DNA of 64,000 nucleotides from Nephrocerus scutellatus (GCA_947095585.1 OX352761.1:87754779-87818778); one strand, 5' to 3'. Shown: positions 11,552-23,041, counted from the stretch's first letter. Notes: generated by a model not told the origin, from the letters alone. Numbers and translations are program-made.

Positions 11552-12104
11552 AATTTTATTAAAGTATTCAAATTTAGTTAAAAAAAACAATATTTTTAAT
11601 TTCAAAATGAATATCTTTATTATTTGAGTATTAAGACTAGAGCTTCGGATCCCTTACCACTGGTGGGGGGAAATCGTCAGCTGTAAATGGTGACTGCTTA
11701 AAGACTGAATTAATTGAGATCAAGCGATCCCTTTTTATAGTGCTTAATTGTTAACGCAGCATTTTGACTGCGGACGATACTCTTTGTATCGTTTACATTG
11801 AAAATGGCGGTTAGTTTATAATAAAATATTTAAGACGAGGCATTTTGCCTGCGGACGATAACCTCTGTACATTCCGACTGCGGACGATACTCTTTGTATC
11901 GTTTACATTGAAAATGGCGGTTTGTTTATAATAAAATATTTAACACGAGGCATTTTGCCTGCGGACGATAACCTCTGTACATTCCGACTGCGGACGATAC
12001 TCTTTGTATCGTTTACATTTATTGGTTGAACTTAAAGTCCAGGGTTTGTTCATCTTGGTTTGTTGGTATTTGTTGGGGCGTACAGGATGGCTCTGACATA
12101 ACAC
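11552..12104 (-). repeat. LTR-A, unit 2
   Basis: A 552-bp LTR-A with three 110-bp internal units, inserted at the same LTR-B position as in the other units. Confidence 0.8.
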
Positions 12105-12297
12105 CTCCCCCTTTAAAGTCTTCTGTGGGTCGAAAAGCGACTCGTGGAAGATTGACATTATTTATAATTTTCATTTTTTTATTTTTACATTTAAGATAGA
12201 TATAAAAGATTATGATCAATATAATTGTTAAAATTATCATATACATAGTTAAATTTGTATAGTTGTGTTTGTATTTTAATTCTTGAATTTATATATA
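12019..12297 (-). pseudogene. TE-A env C-terminal stub, unit 2
   Basis: Same envelope stub as at 1463-1728, with the membrane anchor and basic tail. It is cut at the same (TA)n junction, and TE-C is inserted in that junction. The shared breakpoint shows that units 0 and 2 descend from one truncated ancestor. Confidence 0.75.
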
Positions 12298-12687
12298 TGT
12301 AGGATTGAGTTAAAACAAAAACAACCAATTTCCAATTTATTTATTATATTTTATTGAATTAAAATTAACAAACGAGTGTTGATGCACCTTAGTGGTTTGG
12401 CTGCTTGAATTCAACTAACTTATGTTACTTGTCGTTAAATACTTGTCATACCTTCGCTTGATACGAATAGGATCAGCCAGGCGAACTTGTTATACATACT
12501 TTATTTTATAATTTAAAAGAGAGGGAAAAGGAGAGACGATCGTTTGGCTCTTAGCTGTGTGTTCTGTCTGCGGCTGTGTGTTCTGTCTGCGGCTGTGTGT
12601 TCTGTCTGTGTCTGTCCTGTCTGCGGCTGTGTGTTTCGTCTGCGTCTGGTCGAGTGCGCAGTTACAGTGGCGGTATCAAATCCTACA
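12298..12687 (-). repeat. 3' LTR of TE-C
   Basis: A 390-bp LTR. It differs from the 5' LTR mainly by one extra 19-bp unit in the TGTGTTCTGTCTGCGGC tract near 12560-12620. The pol frame reads into this LTR. Confidence 0.85.
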
Positions 12688-13751
12688 TTCGGCCTTCCTG
12701 GCTTTACATTCGACCCGAATGTTCCAGGCCAAATCTTCATACCATCGGCTGCAGCGGTCGTTTTACCAGGACCTTCGTGATCGCCAACTTTCTCTACTGC
12801 ATACCTGTCGTGCTTGCAGACTTGTGTGACTTTATATGGTCCTAAAAATTTTAGCTTTAATTTCAGACCAGGTCTAAACTGAGTACGCTTTACAGCTACT
12901 AAATCGTTCATCTTGTACCTACGTGCCTTCTTCCTCTTCCGATTAGCTCCGATGTAATTTTCGCGTTGCAACTTAGCAAAATTAGTCTTCGCATGTTCTC
13001 GTGTTTGTTTTCTTTCATAATCCAGTTCTTTGAGAAGTTCATGGTGGAGCATCTCTTGTAGTTCTGGTGTTGTCTTTAACCGCATTTCTATGCCTGTCAG
13101 AATTCGGAAGGGTGAAATCTTAGTACTTCTTGGTGGCGAACTATTAATGAGTTGTTGTGCTTTGTCAATATGCTTAAACCAGCTTGCAGAATTGTTTAGC
13201 GACATCTTCGTAAGCAATGGAATCAATATTCGATGGACTCTTTCGACCTGTCCATTTCCTCTTGATACCCCAGTCGTAATTAAATGATGAGTTATGTCTT
13301 CCTCAAGTTTGTCGGTTTTCCGTTCTGCCATCAAGCATTCAATACATCTTTTTAAAATCTTTGGAATCTTCTTGGATAAATCGGGTCTTTCTATCAAATC
13401 TTGAGTTTTACTAGCTGCAACCTCAAATATTGCCGTCAAATTTCTGCTTGGATCTGTTGCCGATTCAAGTAAAAAGTTGCCACTAACTTCATTTGGATTT
13501 TGAAGATCCTCATCATCCTCATCTTTTTCGTCGTCTTCATCTTCGTCTTCTTCTTCTTCGTCTTCACCTTCTTCGTCGTCTTCATCTTCATTTCCACCTT
13601 CTTCGTCGTCTTCATCTATGGCATGCTTTGCATGTATTAACGCGGGAAACTTCTCATTAGCCGCAAATTCTGAATTGCTGCGATGGATAGTGCCATCTTG
13701 CAACCATTCATCAATTTGTTTTCCGATTTCAATTTTGTTCACTTCTGCCAT
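12513..13751 (-). CDS. TE-C chimeric pol remnant with acidic insert
   Basis: 412 codons. Residues about 1-30 match the start of a Ty3/gypsy RT (QIDEWLQDGTIHRSNSEFA). Then, instead of the RT palm, comes a segment of about 120 residues with an Asp/Glu run (about residues 46-84) followed by a helical charged region (SKKIPKILKRCIECLMAERK). From about residue 148 it is the integrase core end and C-terminal domain (GNGQVERVHRILIPLL ... FRPGLKLKLKFLGPYKV). The last ~50 residues come from the 3' LTR. There is no RT or RNase H. I do not recognise the acidic insert; it may be captured host sequence, but low complexity limits any claim. One extra T near 13790 puts it out of frame with gag-protease. Confidence 0.65.
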   Translation of the reverse strand: MAEVNKIEIGKQIDEWLQDGTIHRSNSEFAANEKFPALIHAKHAIDEDDEEGGNEDEDDEEGEDEEEEDEDEDDEKDEDDEDLQNPNEVSGNFLLESATDPSRNLTAIFEVAASKTQDLIERPDLSKKIPKILKRCIECLMAERKTDKLEEDITHHLITTGVSRGNGQVERVHRILIPLLTKMSLNNSASWFKHIDKAQQLINSSPPRSTKISPFRILTGIEMRLKTTPELQEMLHHELLKELDYERKQTREHAKTNFAKLQRENYIGANRKRKKARRYKMNDLVAVKRTQFRPGLKLKLKFLGPYKVTQVCKHDRYAVEKVGDHEGPGKTTAAADGMKIWPGTFGSNVKPGRPNVGFDTATVTAHSTRRRRNTQPQTGQTQTEHTAADRTHSRRQNTQLRAKRSSLLFPLF

Positions 13752-13779
13752 TCGTCTTGGACGTTCATAGATAGGAATC

Positions 13780-15504
13780 TCATCTTGTAAAATAATAATT
13801 CATTTCAACGGGACAGTTTGCATTTGCTTCAGGCGTATATGATTGTATTAAATTCTTAATGTCGTCTTGAAATTTACTTGGTACATGATTTATCTTTGCT
13901 TGCAAATCGTCATCTTCATTTGAAAAATTCTGTGCTATACAACACAGCTGCTTAAGTTCAGATGAAATTAGATCTTCTTGCTTTTCTTTCGTATCAGCGT
14001 TCGAATCATTCTTGATGGGATGATTCTTCAGCTTCAACTGATCGGCGTTGTTTTTATTATAAAAATGAATACCACTGTCATCGATGAGTACGGTGGCTTC
14101 TGACAATACATCATTACCAATAATAAAAGGAAACAACATATCTCGTTCATTCACAATATGAAACTTTATTTTGAACTGCAAGTTATCAATTAAAACCGTC
14201 TCAATAAAATATCCTGAGGAGATGACTTCTTTGTTACCTAGCCCACTAAATACAGTTGTTGAATTTATAACTTCAATTTTAGGAAGAATAAATAACATAT
14301 CTTTTCGACAAATACAGATATCACATCCTGTATCAACAAGCGCAGTTAGCTCTGTACCTCTTATATGAATTTTCTTCATCATACGCTTATCATTTTTCCA
14401 GCCATAATTCGCCAGTGCAACTGAGCTTGACTTTTCTGCTGCCACATGTTGCGATCTGGGTTTTTGTTTACATTCGAATGAACGATGTCCGAATTCATTA
14501 CATCTAAAACATTTGAAGCTTTTATTAGGGCAAGCATTCGACAAATGTTGTGCATCACCGCACTTAAAACATCGCTTTTCTCTCTTAATCATCGCCTCCG
14601 ACTTGACTGCTGTAGTAGACGTTGCTGCAGTGAAATTCTTGTTGAACGGCATAACGTTGCTTGACTGCTTCATCCTCTCGTACACACGTATTTTCTTTTT
14701 TAGCTCTTCAATCGAACTTGCTTCGTACAAGACCATCTTATTTATTTTTTCGTCTTTGATGCCGTCAATAAAATATTCAATAAGGGATTCAGCGTCTAGA
14801 TCAATTGGTTTTGCTATCTCTATCATGGTGTATAAGTACTCTCTTAAGGATTCATGAGCAAGTTTACGACGAGTTCTCAGCTTTTTGTGAACTTCTGCTG
14901 AATTTATAACCTCAGAGAATTCTTTTTGCAGAGAATCTCTTAAAGTTTGCCAATCATAAATGCCAGACTCTCCGTTTACAAAGAGTTTCGCTGCTCCTCG
15001 TATCAGGCGTTTTGCGTAAATGTATTTTTGCAACTCACCCCAACCAACCAAGCGACTAACATCATCAAATTCGACAACCCAGCGCTGTATATTTTCTCCG
15101 CTTGCACCGGTAAAAGCAGAAATACTCTCTTCTACATCTTTGAATGTAAAAATTGGTACGTTAGCATTACTATCGCGTATTTGAATTTGTTCGAAATCAC
15201 GTGTTCGACCATTAGACTGTTGTGTTGATGCACATCTGTCTCTGCTTACTACGCCTTCATGACCAACCACTGTATCGTCTCCTACGCTGCTGTCATTGTT
15301 GTCGTCCTCGTCACTGTCTATACCCGCTGATACTAATAGTCTCTTCGTTAAAGTCTCTTTATTTCCAGTAACCGGCTGTCCTAGTTCTCTAAGACGAGTT
15401 TTCATCTCGTCAACCGTTAGACGTTTAATGTCTTCAATATTCATTTTACCTATCTCTCTTTTTCTCTTAGAAATTAACTGTTTTATAATTTTTTTTAAAA
15501 GCAA
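13780..15504 (-). CDS. gag: TE-C gag-protease with N-terminal SAP domain
   Basis: 574 codons, intact. The first ATG in the frame is upstream; the methionine starting MNIEDIKRLTVDEM (about residue 21) is an equally plausible start. A SAP-type DNA-binding motif (LTVDEMKTRLRELG ... GNKETLTKRL) opens it. The capsid region follows (ASGENIQRWVVEFDDVSRL, WQTLRDSLQKEF). Then come two CCHC zinc knuckles (CFKCGDAQHLSNAC and CFRCNEFGHRSFEC), and an aspartic protease with ALVDTGCDICI and FIIGNDVL. The frame stops just before the RT start because of a one-base insertion. It would make virus-like-particle proteins; the product looks complete though pol is not. Confidence 0.8.
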   Translation of the reverse strand: MLLKKIIKQLISKRKREIGKMNIEDIKRLTVDEMKTRLRELGQPVTGNKETLTKRLLVSAGIDSDEDDNNDSSVGDDTVVGHEGVVSRDRCASTQQSNGRTRDFEQIQIRDSNANVPIFTFKDVEESISAFTGASGENIQRWVVEFDDVSRLVGWGELQKYIYAKRLIRGAAKLFVNGESGIYDWQTLRDSLQKEFSEVINSAEVHKKLRTRRKLAHESLREYLYTMIEIAKPIDLDAESLIEYFIDGIKDEKINKMVLYEASSIEELKKKIRVYERMKQSSNVMPFNKNFTAATSTTAVKSEAMIKREKRCFKCGDAQHLSNACPNKSFKCFRCNEFGHRSFECKQKPRSQHVAAEKSSSVALANYGWKNDKRMMKKIHIRGTELTALVDTGCDICICRKDMLFILPKIEVINSTTVFSGLGNKEVISSGYFIETVLIDNLQFKIKFHIVNERDMLFPFIIGNDVLSEATVLIDDSGIHFYNKNNADQLKLKNHPIKNDSNADTKEKQEDLISSELKQLCCIAQNFSNEDDDLQAKINHVPSKFQDDIKNLIQSYTPEANANCPVEMNYYFTR

Positions 15505-16064
15505 ACTTTCAACTTTAAATCAATTTTATAATATAATATTATACTTAGAAACGTTTTTGCAATACTTTGCAAACAAACTATAATATTTAAATGAAAACTC
15601 ACAAATAAATGTTATTCTATATTCTTTTCGTCGTCTTCTTCGTAAATCTCCTTTTTCTTCTTTCGTCTTATTTCAAAAATATTTTTCGTAATTCTTCTTT
15701 CGTAAATCCTCTTTCGTCTTCTTCTTTAGTCGTCTTCTTCTTTAGTCGTCTTCTTCATTCGTCGTTTTCTTCTTTCGTCGTTTTCTTCTTTCGTCTTCTT
15801 CTTAAGTAATCTTCTTATTTTATAAATCTGCTTTCATCTTTTGCGTCGTCATAAACTTTCTAGAACTACGACGTTGTTGTTGCAATGCGTGTTCTTTTTA
15901 TGTCGTTGTTGATTTTTATGCGTTATTAAAATATTAAACGCCTTTATTACTCAAACTTTCCACCAACATTTGTAAAACGAAACGTATATTTTAGGTTTTA
16001 ACTAAATATTCAATTGACTCGAACCGCACATAAAACATTAAACTTCTTTAAATATCCACAGTTC
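15505..16064 (-). other. TE-C leader with GAAGAAGACGA-type repeats
   Basis: Untranslated leader between primer site and gag. On the minus strand it is strongly purine-rich, with repeats of GAAGAAGACGAAAG-like units between about 15610 and 15830. No open frame of note is present. On the plus strand this appears as a CTT-rich tract. Confidence 0.6.
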
Positions 16065-16082
16065 ATCCCGGTTGAGCCCCCA
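16065..16082 (-). other. Primer-binding site of TE-C, tRNA-Pro-like
   Basis: The minus strand reads TGGGGGCTCAACCGGGAT four bases inside the 5' LTR. This differs at two positions from the tRNA-Pro primer site of murine gammaretroviruses. Confidence 0.6.
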
Positions 16083-16086
16083 AAAA

Positions 16087-16457
16087 TGTAGGATTGAGTT
16101 AAAACAAAAACAACCAATTTCCAATTTATTTATTATATTTTATTGAATTAAAATTAACAAACGAGTGTTGATGCACCTTAGTGGTTTGGCTGCTTGAATT
16201 CAACTAACTTATGTTACTTGTCGTTAAATACTTGTCATACCTTCGCTTGATACGAATAGGATCAGCCAGGCGAACTTGTTATACATACTTTATTTTATAA
16301 TTTAAAAGAGAGGGAAAAGGAGAGACGATCGTTTGGCTCTTAGCTGTGTGTTCTGTCTGCGGCTGTGTGTTCTGTCTGTGTCTGTCCTGTCTGCGGCTGT
16401 GTGTTTCGTCTGCGTCTGGTCGAGTGCGCAGTTACAGTGGCGGTATCAAATCCTACA
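16087..16457 (-). repeat. 5' LTR of TE-C
   Basis: A 371-bp LTR, TGTAGGATT...AATCCTACA on either strand. It is 19 bp shorter than the 3' LTR owing to one fewer internal repeat. Confidence 0.85.
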
Positions 16458-16462
16458 TATAT

Positions 16463-16493
<31 letters not shown>

Positions 16494-16635
16494 ATTTATA
16501 TATAGCCAACGAAAACACAATTATAATTACTTATATTAGAGAATTTCTTTTATATACATCCACTATGTACATATATTAATACATATTACTTATACCACCT
16601 AGTATTTTTGTTTCTTCCCCGAAGTAGGTGGGGAA
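16458..16635 (+). repeat. TA tract plus TE-B 3' internal end, unit 3
   Basis: Continuation of the (TA)n junction interrupted by TE-C, then the TE-B 3' end and its polypurine tract. It is colinear with 1729-1917. Confidence 0.75.
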
Positions 16636-17830
16636 TGTAACGAAGTTGCCTGCCAGCAACTACGCCAAAACCATACGGCTAGTAACATTTTATTTAAAAA
16701 TATATAGATATATATTATGTGCGCAAAAATCCCATATGAATTTCATGGCGCCGGGCAAAATATATATATACGTACATACAAACGTATAAATTTTTTAAAA
16801 TAATTTCTTGAGTAACCTTTTAGGAATATCAACGTAGTAAGTATGCGGCAGAATAATGCATTCAATAGGCAAAATATTGTTGATATTAAGATATATTCTT
16901 GGGTGACTCCAGTGAGTCAATAGCGCCATAAGAGAGCTATGAGCTAGAAATCTCTAGTTGCCGAGTTCATACCCCGGCATTGACTTGGATTTTTTTAATT
17001 TATATACCGCCTGTAGTAAAATAACCACTCGGCCCTATCTATGTCTTTATAATAAAGGAGAAGGCTTGAAATTGTTATAAACAATGGAGAAAAGGGTGTA
17101 TTCTCATAGAATATCATTATTAATTAAACAATAAATAATCAGTCAAAGATTATTAGAAGTTACTTTTTGATTTCGAATATAAATATAATTCTCAACAAGC
17201 CTCTATTCTTTATTAAATACATAGCGACCGAAAATGCAGTATAATCAGAGAAATATACTCCAAATACCAAACTCGGTGTACTTCTTTCTGCGTTCTACAC
17301 GAACAATGACAAGAAACTCCACACACTGAAAGCGGTTAGAGTCTCTCAACGTTGTGCACGAACAACTTTTTGAAGGGAACAGTAACCTACTGAACCCTAT
17401 ACATATAAGCAGTTCCTGTAATCTTTTAGTAAGAGATAACTGGATTCAATCGCCTTCTCTTACTAAGATATTGCACCCCGGCTGGAAGTCGACATGCAAT
17501 ACCCGCAGTGCGAAATAAGTGGATTTAATCGCCTTTTCGTCACTGATGGTATGCTAAGCTGAAATTCCTCGTGGGCTTGTAAGAAATAAGTGGATTTAAT
17601 CGCTATTTCTTACATGCGCCGCATTCTATTGAATGCCTCTTCCTCATTAAAGCCCATTTTGGTCTGTACACATCGCATATAGCGGGGAATAAGTGACTTC
17701 AGTCTATGTTTCCCCACTATAGCCATTTCATTTCAGTCGACTGAGAAGTCCGACTGTGGTATAGGGTATTGGATACGCCAATCATCTATATAGGCAATTA
17801 CCTCTATACGTAGGTTTAGGTATATATATA
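16636..17830 (+). repeat. LTR of TE-B, unit 3
   Basis: A 1.2-kb LTR-B up to the TE-A site. A small deletion near 16870 removes bases present in the other units (ACTACTAGACG). Confidence 0.85.
17428..17721 (+). other. Four-stem-loop array in LTR-B, unit 3
   Basis: All four hairpins are kept. The loop of hairpin 1 reads TAACTGG rather than TAAGTGG, while its stem is unchanged. Confidence 0.7.
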
Positions 17831-18383
17831 AATTTTATTAAAGTATTCAAATTTAGTTAAAAAAAACAATATTTTTAATTTCAAAATGAATATCTTTATT
17901 ATTTGAGTATTAAGACTAGAGCTTCGGATCCCTTACCACTGGTGGGGGGAAATCGTCAGCTGTAAATGGTGACTGCTTAAAGACTGAATTAATTGAGATC
18001 AAGCGATCCCTTTTTATAGTGCTTAATTGCTAACGCAGCATTTTGACTGCGGACGATACTCTTTGTATCGTTTACATTGAAAATGGCGGTTTGTTTATAA
18101 TAAAATATTTAAGACGAGGCATTTTGCCTGCGGACGATAACCTCTTTACATTCCGACTGCGGACGATACTCTTTGTATCGTTTACATTGAAAATGGCGGT
18201 TTGTTTATAATAAAATATTTAACACGAGGCATTTTGCCTGCGGACGATAACCTCTGTACATTCCGACTGCGGACGATACTCTTTGTATCGTTTACATTTA
18301 TTGGTTGAACTTAAAGTCCAGGGTTTGTTCATCTTTGTTTGTTGGTATTTGTTGGGGCGTACAGGATGGCTCTGACATAACAC
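17831..18383 (-). repeat. 3' LTR of TE-A copy 2
   Basis: About 552 bp with three 110-bp units starting near 18048, 18158 and 18268. The boundaries are as in copy 1. Confidence 0.75.
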
Positions 18384-19820
18384 CTCCCCCTTTAAAGTCT
18401 TCTGTGGGTCGAAAAGCGACTTGTGGAAGATTGACATTATTTATAATTTTCATTTTTTTATTTTTACATTTAAGATAGATATAAAAGATTATGATCAATA
18501 TAATTGTTAAAATTATCATATACATTTTAATTCTTGAATTTCTTTTAAGTTTTTTATATTTTGATAATTCAATTCTTGAAAAGTTAAATCATTTGATTTG
18601 GTATAATTGATATTTGTGATTGTATTTGGAATTATGGGTTCATGATTGTAGTTTTTTCTCTCGTAATTTTTATTATCTATTTTAATTTTACAATTTTCAA
18701 ACTTAATTAAGTAATTACCTTTGACAAAAATGTACAATTTTGGATAATTTCTTGTAATCCTACATTAATTAACATTAAATTGTTATTTCCTATTTCTATT
18801 ATTTGTTTACTTGTATTTTTTATTAATTTACAATTCATTTGATTTTTAAATAAATTTTGTAAACAATTGTTGTCTATTTCTGATAAATATTTTTTTATTT
18901 TGGTATTATTATAAATTGTTTGCTTTGCTTTTTAGTCAAATACATTTTATTACTAATATCTAATTGTTGATTATCTTCTAAATTTGGTATGGGTTGGATA
19001 TAGATTTGTTTGTATGTTTCATTTGAAAAGTTTGGGATTTTTATTATAAATATGATAGTATTTTTATATAGAGCAAGTTCTAATTTAACCTGTGAAAGTT
19101 TTTCTATTGTTATATTGTTTTCGTCAAGTTCTGTTTCTGAAAAAATATCCTTGCTTAGAGTTCCTAATCTAGATGTTAAAACAATGTCTTTAATTTTTTC
19201 TATGTCATTTATTATTTTTTTATTTGTCTTTAATTTCTATTTCCAATTTTAATTCGTGAAAGTCTCTTTCTAAATCGTGTTCTGTGCGAGTAAATTTTTC
19301 TACATACCCAATTAATTTTTTAGTTTTTTTATTAAATGTATTAGTTAGTAATGCAATTTGTTCATTAAAATGATTATTTATTTGTATTTGTAAGTTTGAA
19401 TTTTCTATTACGTTATGTGTATTTGTTTCTATTAATATTAACCTTTCTTCTATTTCTTTTCTATCCTCGTCATCCATAGTTCCGTATAAAAATTTCATTC
19501 CTGTACCTAAAATATTAAAAAGTCCTCTTTTCTGTCTAACGTGTGGTATTAAAGTTTCAAATTCTTTTCTTGTGTGTTTCATTAAATTAATAATGTCCAT
19601 ATTTTGTTTGGGTAAAAGTCTTACATTGTCTTCTAATATATTTAAATTTATTTCATAATTAGTTAAATTTATAATGTGTAGTATTTTAGTGAAGTTTTGT
19701 ATTATTTGCATCTGTTGTAGCTGTATAACTGTGAAACCATTACCATGGTTTAAATATGTTATTTGAATTTCTTGGGTTTTAATTATTGGAAGAATGAGGA
19801 TAATTATGATGGTTACCCTT
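18298..19820 (-). pseudogene. env: TE-A copy 2 env, broken
   Basis: Envelope remnant with signal segment near 19820, RQKR furin-type site and fusion peptide inside 19220-19711, and C-terminal membrane anchor in 18298-18525. The N-terminal open piece is longer than in copy 1 because the T-run near 19330 has one base fewer. A local divergence near 19215-19225 replaces about 20 bases of copy 1 and ends that frame. Near 18525 about 50 bases present in copy 1 are missing, fusing or shifting the C-terminal part. It is non-functional as read. Confidence 0.8.
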
Positions 19821-21099
19821 AGAAGTAGTGGGTTGATCAGATGAAGATCCGCAAGTGGCTTCTTTTGATGAAGTGTCGTCCCTGTGAGCAGGAATATTTT
19901 CTGTGAATTTCTTTAATCTATGGAATTGATCTTTGTGTAAGGTTCTGTTGGGTTTCTTTTTGAATCTATTGCCTTCTTTAAGAGTATATTTTTTTCCTTC
20001 TTTATTTATTACGTTTATTTTTTTATATTTAGGGGTTAATTTGTTTTTCAATTTATCGGGATCGGTTGTTTTCACGTATTGTTCGTTTATTTCAATATTC
20101 TTACGTTTTTCATTTAATTTGTTAATTAACTTGTTTTTACTGTCTTATATCCGTTTAAAAATTATTCCCTTATTTATGACACCAAAATGGAAATCGAAAG
20201 GTTTTTCTCGAGTTGTTATGTGGATAATATTATTATAAGCATTTAGAGCTTGAACCGTATGATCACTTGGATCAAGTTGTTCACCAATTTGTTCGATTGA
20301 TGATAAAATACGTAAATGTTCGTTAAGGTTTCCATGTAGTCCTTCAATGTCAGAATTTCCTGTGTGCCGGTTTGCTGTACAGTAATGTATTTGTATGTCT
20401 TTATTTGTTAAATAGTTGTTGAGGGAATCTGAAACAAAAGCATTCTCGTTGTCGAGAGTTATGAAATTCGGTGATCCCATATATGAGAAAATCTTTGTTA
20501 ACGCTTTTATAGTATCTATGTGAGTTTTATGTTTTATAGGTTCTGCTGCGGCATATTTGCTAAATTTGTCTGCACATGTAACATATTTCTTATTTTTGTT
20601 TAAGAACCATATATCAATGTGGTAATGCTGCCTGGGTCCTGTTGGTGTGGGTGTCTTCTCAAATGGCAGTTTAAAAGGATTTCTATCAACTTTAGTCATG
20701 CATATTGCACAATTATTTAAAATTTTATTTATCATGAGTTTTAGATTGGGTATATAATTTTCTTTGGATATTTCTAAATAAACTTTTTCTATTCCTATAT
20801 GATTATATTTTTTGTGTATATTGTGGATGAGCTCATCGGCTTCGATTGTGTTAAGGTCATTTAAAAATTTTGTGCTACGATATAAAATATTTTTCTTACC
20901 TTTATTTTCATTTTTCCAAACTTTTTTGGAAGTTGTTAAATACTTTATCATCTTTGACATATATGGAATTTATCATTGTAGTGTCCACTTCTTTTATTAT
21001 TTCTAAAAAATCGTTCTCTTTGTATTCTTTTTTACTAAATATTATTCTTCTTTTTCCAACATGTGGATACAAAATTTCTTGATAATCATTTTCATTGAT
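19779..21099 (-). pseudogene. TE-A copy 2 integrase
   Basis: Same as copy 1: HHCC zinc domain, DDE core (HIDIWFL, TLDNENAF, DIEGLHGNLNEHL) in 20145-20960, and the lysine-rich tail in 19779-20075. The breaks between pieces coincide with those of copy 1. Confidence 0.8.
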
Positions 21100-22417
21100 T
21101 TAAAGTATTATTTGTCGATTAAATAAATTAACCGGTTTTTCACTAATAGGAATAAGATATGAACTATCTGATTCAGCACTGTGAATGGTTGCTAAGTCAT
21201 CTTGTTGTAGCATATTTATTTTTACTCGAGATAGGGCGTCAGCCACTTTATTCTCTTTTCCTTGAATATATTGTATCTGAAAATCGTACTCTTCGAGTTT
21301 GATTTTCCAGCGTTGTAATTTGCTGTTTGGTTCTTTTAAATTGCTAAGCCATACTAATGGCCTGTGGTCAGTCTTAATGACGATACAAATAATGTCGGAA
21401 TTGAGCGGTAGCCCAGACAATGTCTAATAATTCCTTTTCTATTGTGCTATATTGGAACTCATGTTTGTTTAATGTGCGTGAAGCGAAACAAAAGGGGCCA
21501 TGAGATTGACTTAATACAGCTCCAATAGCAAAATTGCTTGCATCAGTTGTTAGTGTAAATCCTTTTGAAAAGTCTGGGTGTCTATTTATTAAATTATTTG
21601 TCATTAACGATTTTAATTTATGAAAGGATTCTTTGTAATCTTGATCGTTTATATTTATTTTACTGTCTTTCTTTAGGCATAAAGTTAAAGGTTTAATTAT
21701 TTTTGCATAGTCATCTATAAATTTTCTGTAGTACCCTGTTAAACCTAGAAAGCTTTGGATTTCTTTTACTGTTTTTGGGATAGGAAATTTCTTTATAGTT
21801 TCTATTTTCTTTGGGTTTGGTTTTACACCATTTGGAGTTACTACATGCCCTAAAAATTCTGTTTCTTTACGTAGAAATTCAGATTTGTTTAATGATACTT
21901 TAAGAGTTGCGTTCTTAAGTGTCAATAAGATTTTATGGAGTGAATCCATATGTTCTTGTAGGCTAGAGGAAAATATTATGATATCATCTAAATAGACGTA
22001 GCATATTTTTCCTATGTAGTCTTTCAAGACTTCATTCATGAGCCTTTGAAAGGTTGTGGGTGCATTCTTTAAACCGAATGGCATTCGCAAAAACTCATAG
22101 TGTCCAGTTAATGTGCTAAATGCTGTTTTTTCTCTATCTTTAGCATCAACTTCTATTTGAAAAAATCCGTTTGTGAGATCTAATGTTGTAAAATATACTG
22201 CTTGTCCTAGTTTATCTGATATCGAATCCATGTTTGGGATGGGATATTTATCTTCTTTGGTAACATTTTTTAATTTTCTGTAGTCTATTACGATTCGCCA
22301 CTCTTTATTACCAGCGTGGTCTTCTTTTTTGGGTACGACCCAGATTGCGGCGTTATAAGGCGAAGTCGAATGCTGAATTATTTTTGATTCAAGCATTTCT
22401 TTTATTTGCCTATCCAC
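21100..22417 (-). pseudogene. pol: TE-A copy 2 reverse transcriptase and RNase H
   Basis: The RT is fully open over 347 codons (21374-22417). Motifs are [15 protein letters not shown] fingers, [26 protein letters not shown], and the catalytic [11 protein letters not shown] near residue 117. The RNase H start ([15 protein letters not shown]) lies in the same frame. The frame then breaks near 21390-21420 and continues as 21100-21420 with KTDHRPLVWL and GKENKVADALSR. The N-terminal side is in frame with protease apart from a TAA near 22458. Confidence 0.85.
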
Positions 22418-22456
22418 TTCTTTTTTGTGGATTTCAGGATATCTGTATATTCTTGT

Positions 22457-23017
22457 TTATATAGCGGAAGTATTTTCCGTTGGTATGTTGTGTTTTTCGT
22501 GGTTGGTGAAACTTAAATCGTCACCTTTATAGTAAAAAGAATTTTTGTGTGTTTTTAATAATTTTATTAATATATTTTTTTCTTCTGAGTTCAAATGCTC
22601 AGTCCTAAGTTCATTTGTAAAAGAATGATCAATAATTGTATTAAAAGGTGAAATATTATTAAAGTAATTGATTGTACTTTCATATTCTTCTTCTTCATTT
22701 CTGTTGAGAAAGAAAGGTATGCTATTACCGTTCAACTTTAATATTTTATTTTTGTAATTGATTGCACAATTATTTGGAATTAAAATATTATTCCCTATTA
22801 TTCCGTTGTATTCTGAACTGAATGTTTGGATTTGGAATTCACAATCTTCAATAACTGAAAAAATAAATTGATCCTTAGGTATAATAATTTCTTTATTTAT
22901 AGTAACTGGGTTCCCACAAGTTTTTATAATTAGAGGATTTTTTCTTATTTTAATAAATTTCTTTGGACCATCTACTTCTCTAAGAAGGCTATTAGTTGCT
23001 CCTGTATCAATGAGCAT
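22457..23017 (-). pseudogene. TE-A copy 2 aspartic protease region
   Basis: Protease with LIDTGATNSLL and GIIGNNIL, ending at the same TAA as copy 1. RT follows 40 bases later in the same frame. A longer A-run than in copy 1 separates it from the gag tail. Confidence 0.75.
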
Positions 23018-23041
23018 TCTAAAAGTTGTTTGTTCTTTTTT

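Larger units (their letters stand above)
12298..16457 (-). mobile_element. TE-C, defective Ty3/gypsy element with SAP-domain gag
   Basis: It is bounded by LTRs that start TGTAGGATT and end AATCCTACA, with a TATA target duplication in the TA tract that unit 0 keeps uninterrupted. The minus strand reads 5' LTR, tRNA-Pro-like primer site, purine-rich leader, gag-protease, a remnant pol, 3' LTR. RT, RNase H and the integrase N-terminal half are missing. The nearly identical LTRs argue for a recent insertion despite the defective pol. Confidence 0.8.

Noticed and set aside
12544..12845. Cys/Val-rich plus-strand frames in the TE-C LTR (also 16333-16579)
   Set aside because: They are created by the 19-bp GTGTTCTGTCTGCGGCT repeat in the LTR. 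Three overlapping frames all look alike, so this is repeat translation, not a cysteine-rich secreted peptide.
22417..22460. Possible -1 frameshift signal (A AAA AAG) between protease and RT of TE-A
   Set aside because: Protease and RT proved to be in the same frame, separated only by a TAA where Tyr is expected. No frameshift is needed, and the A-run is an ordinary Lys codon pair.
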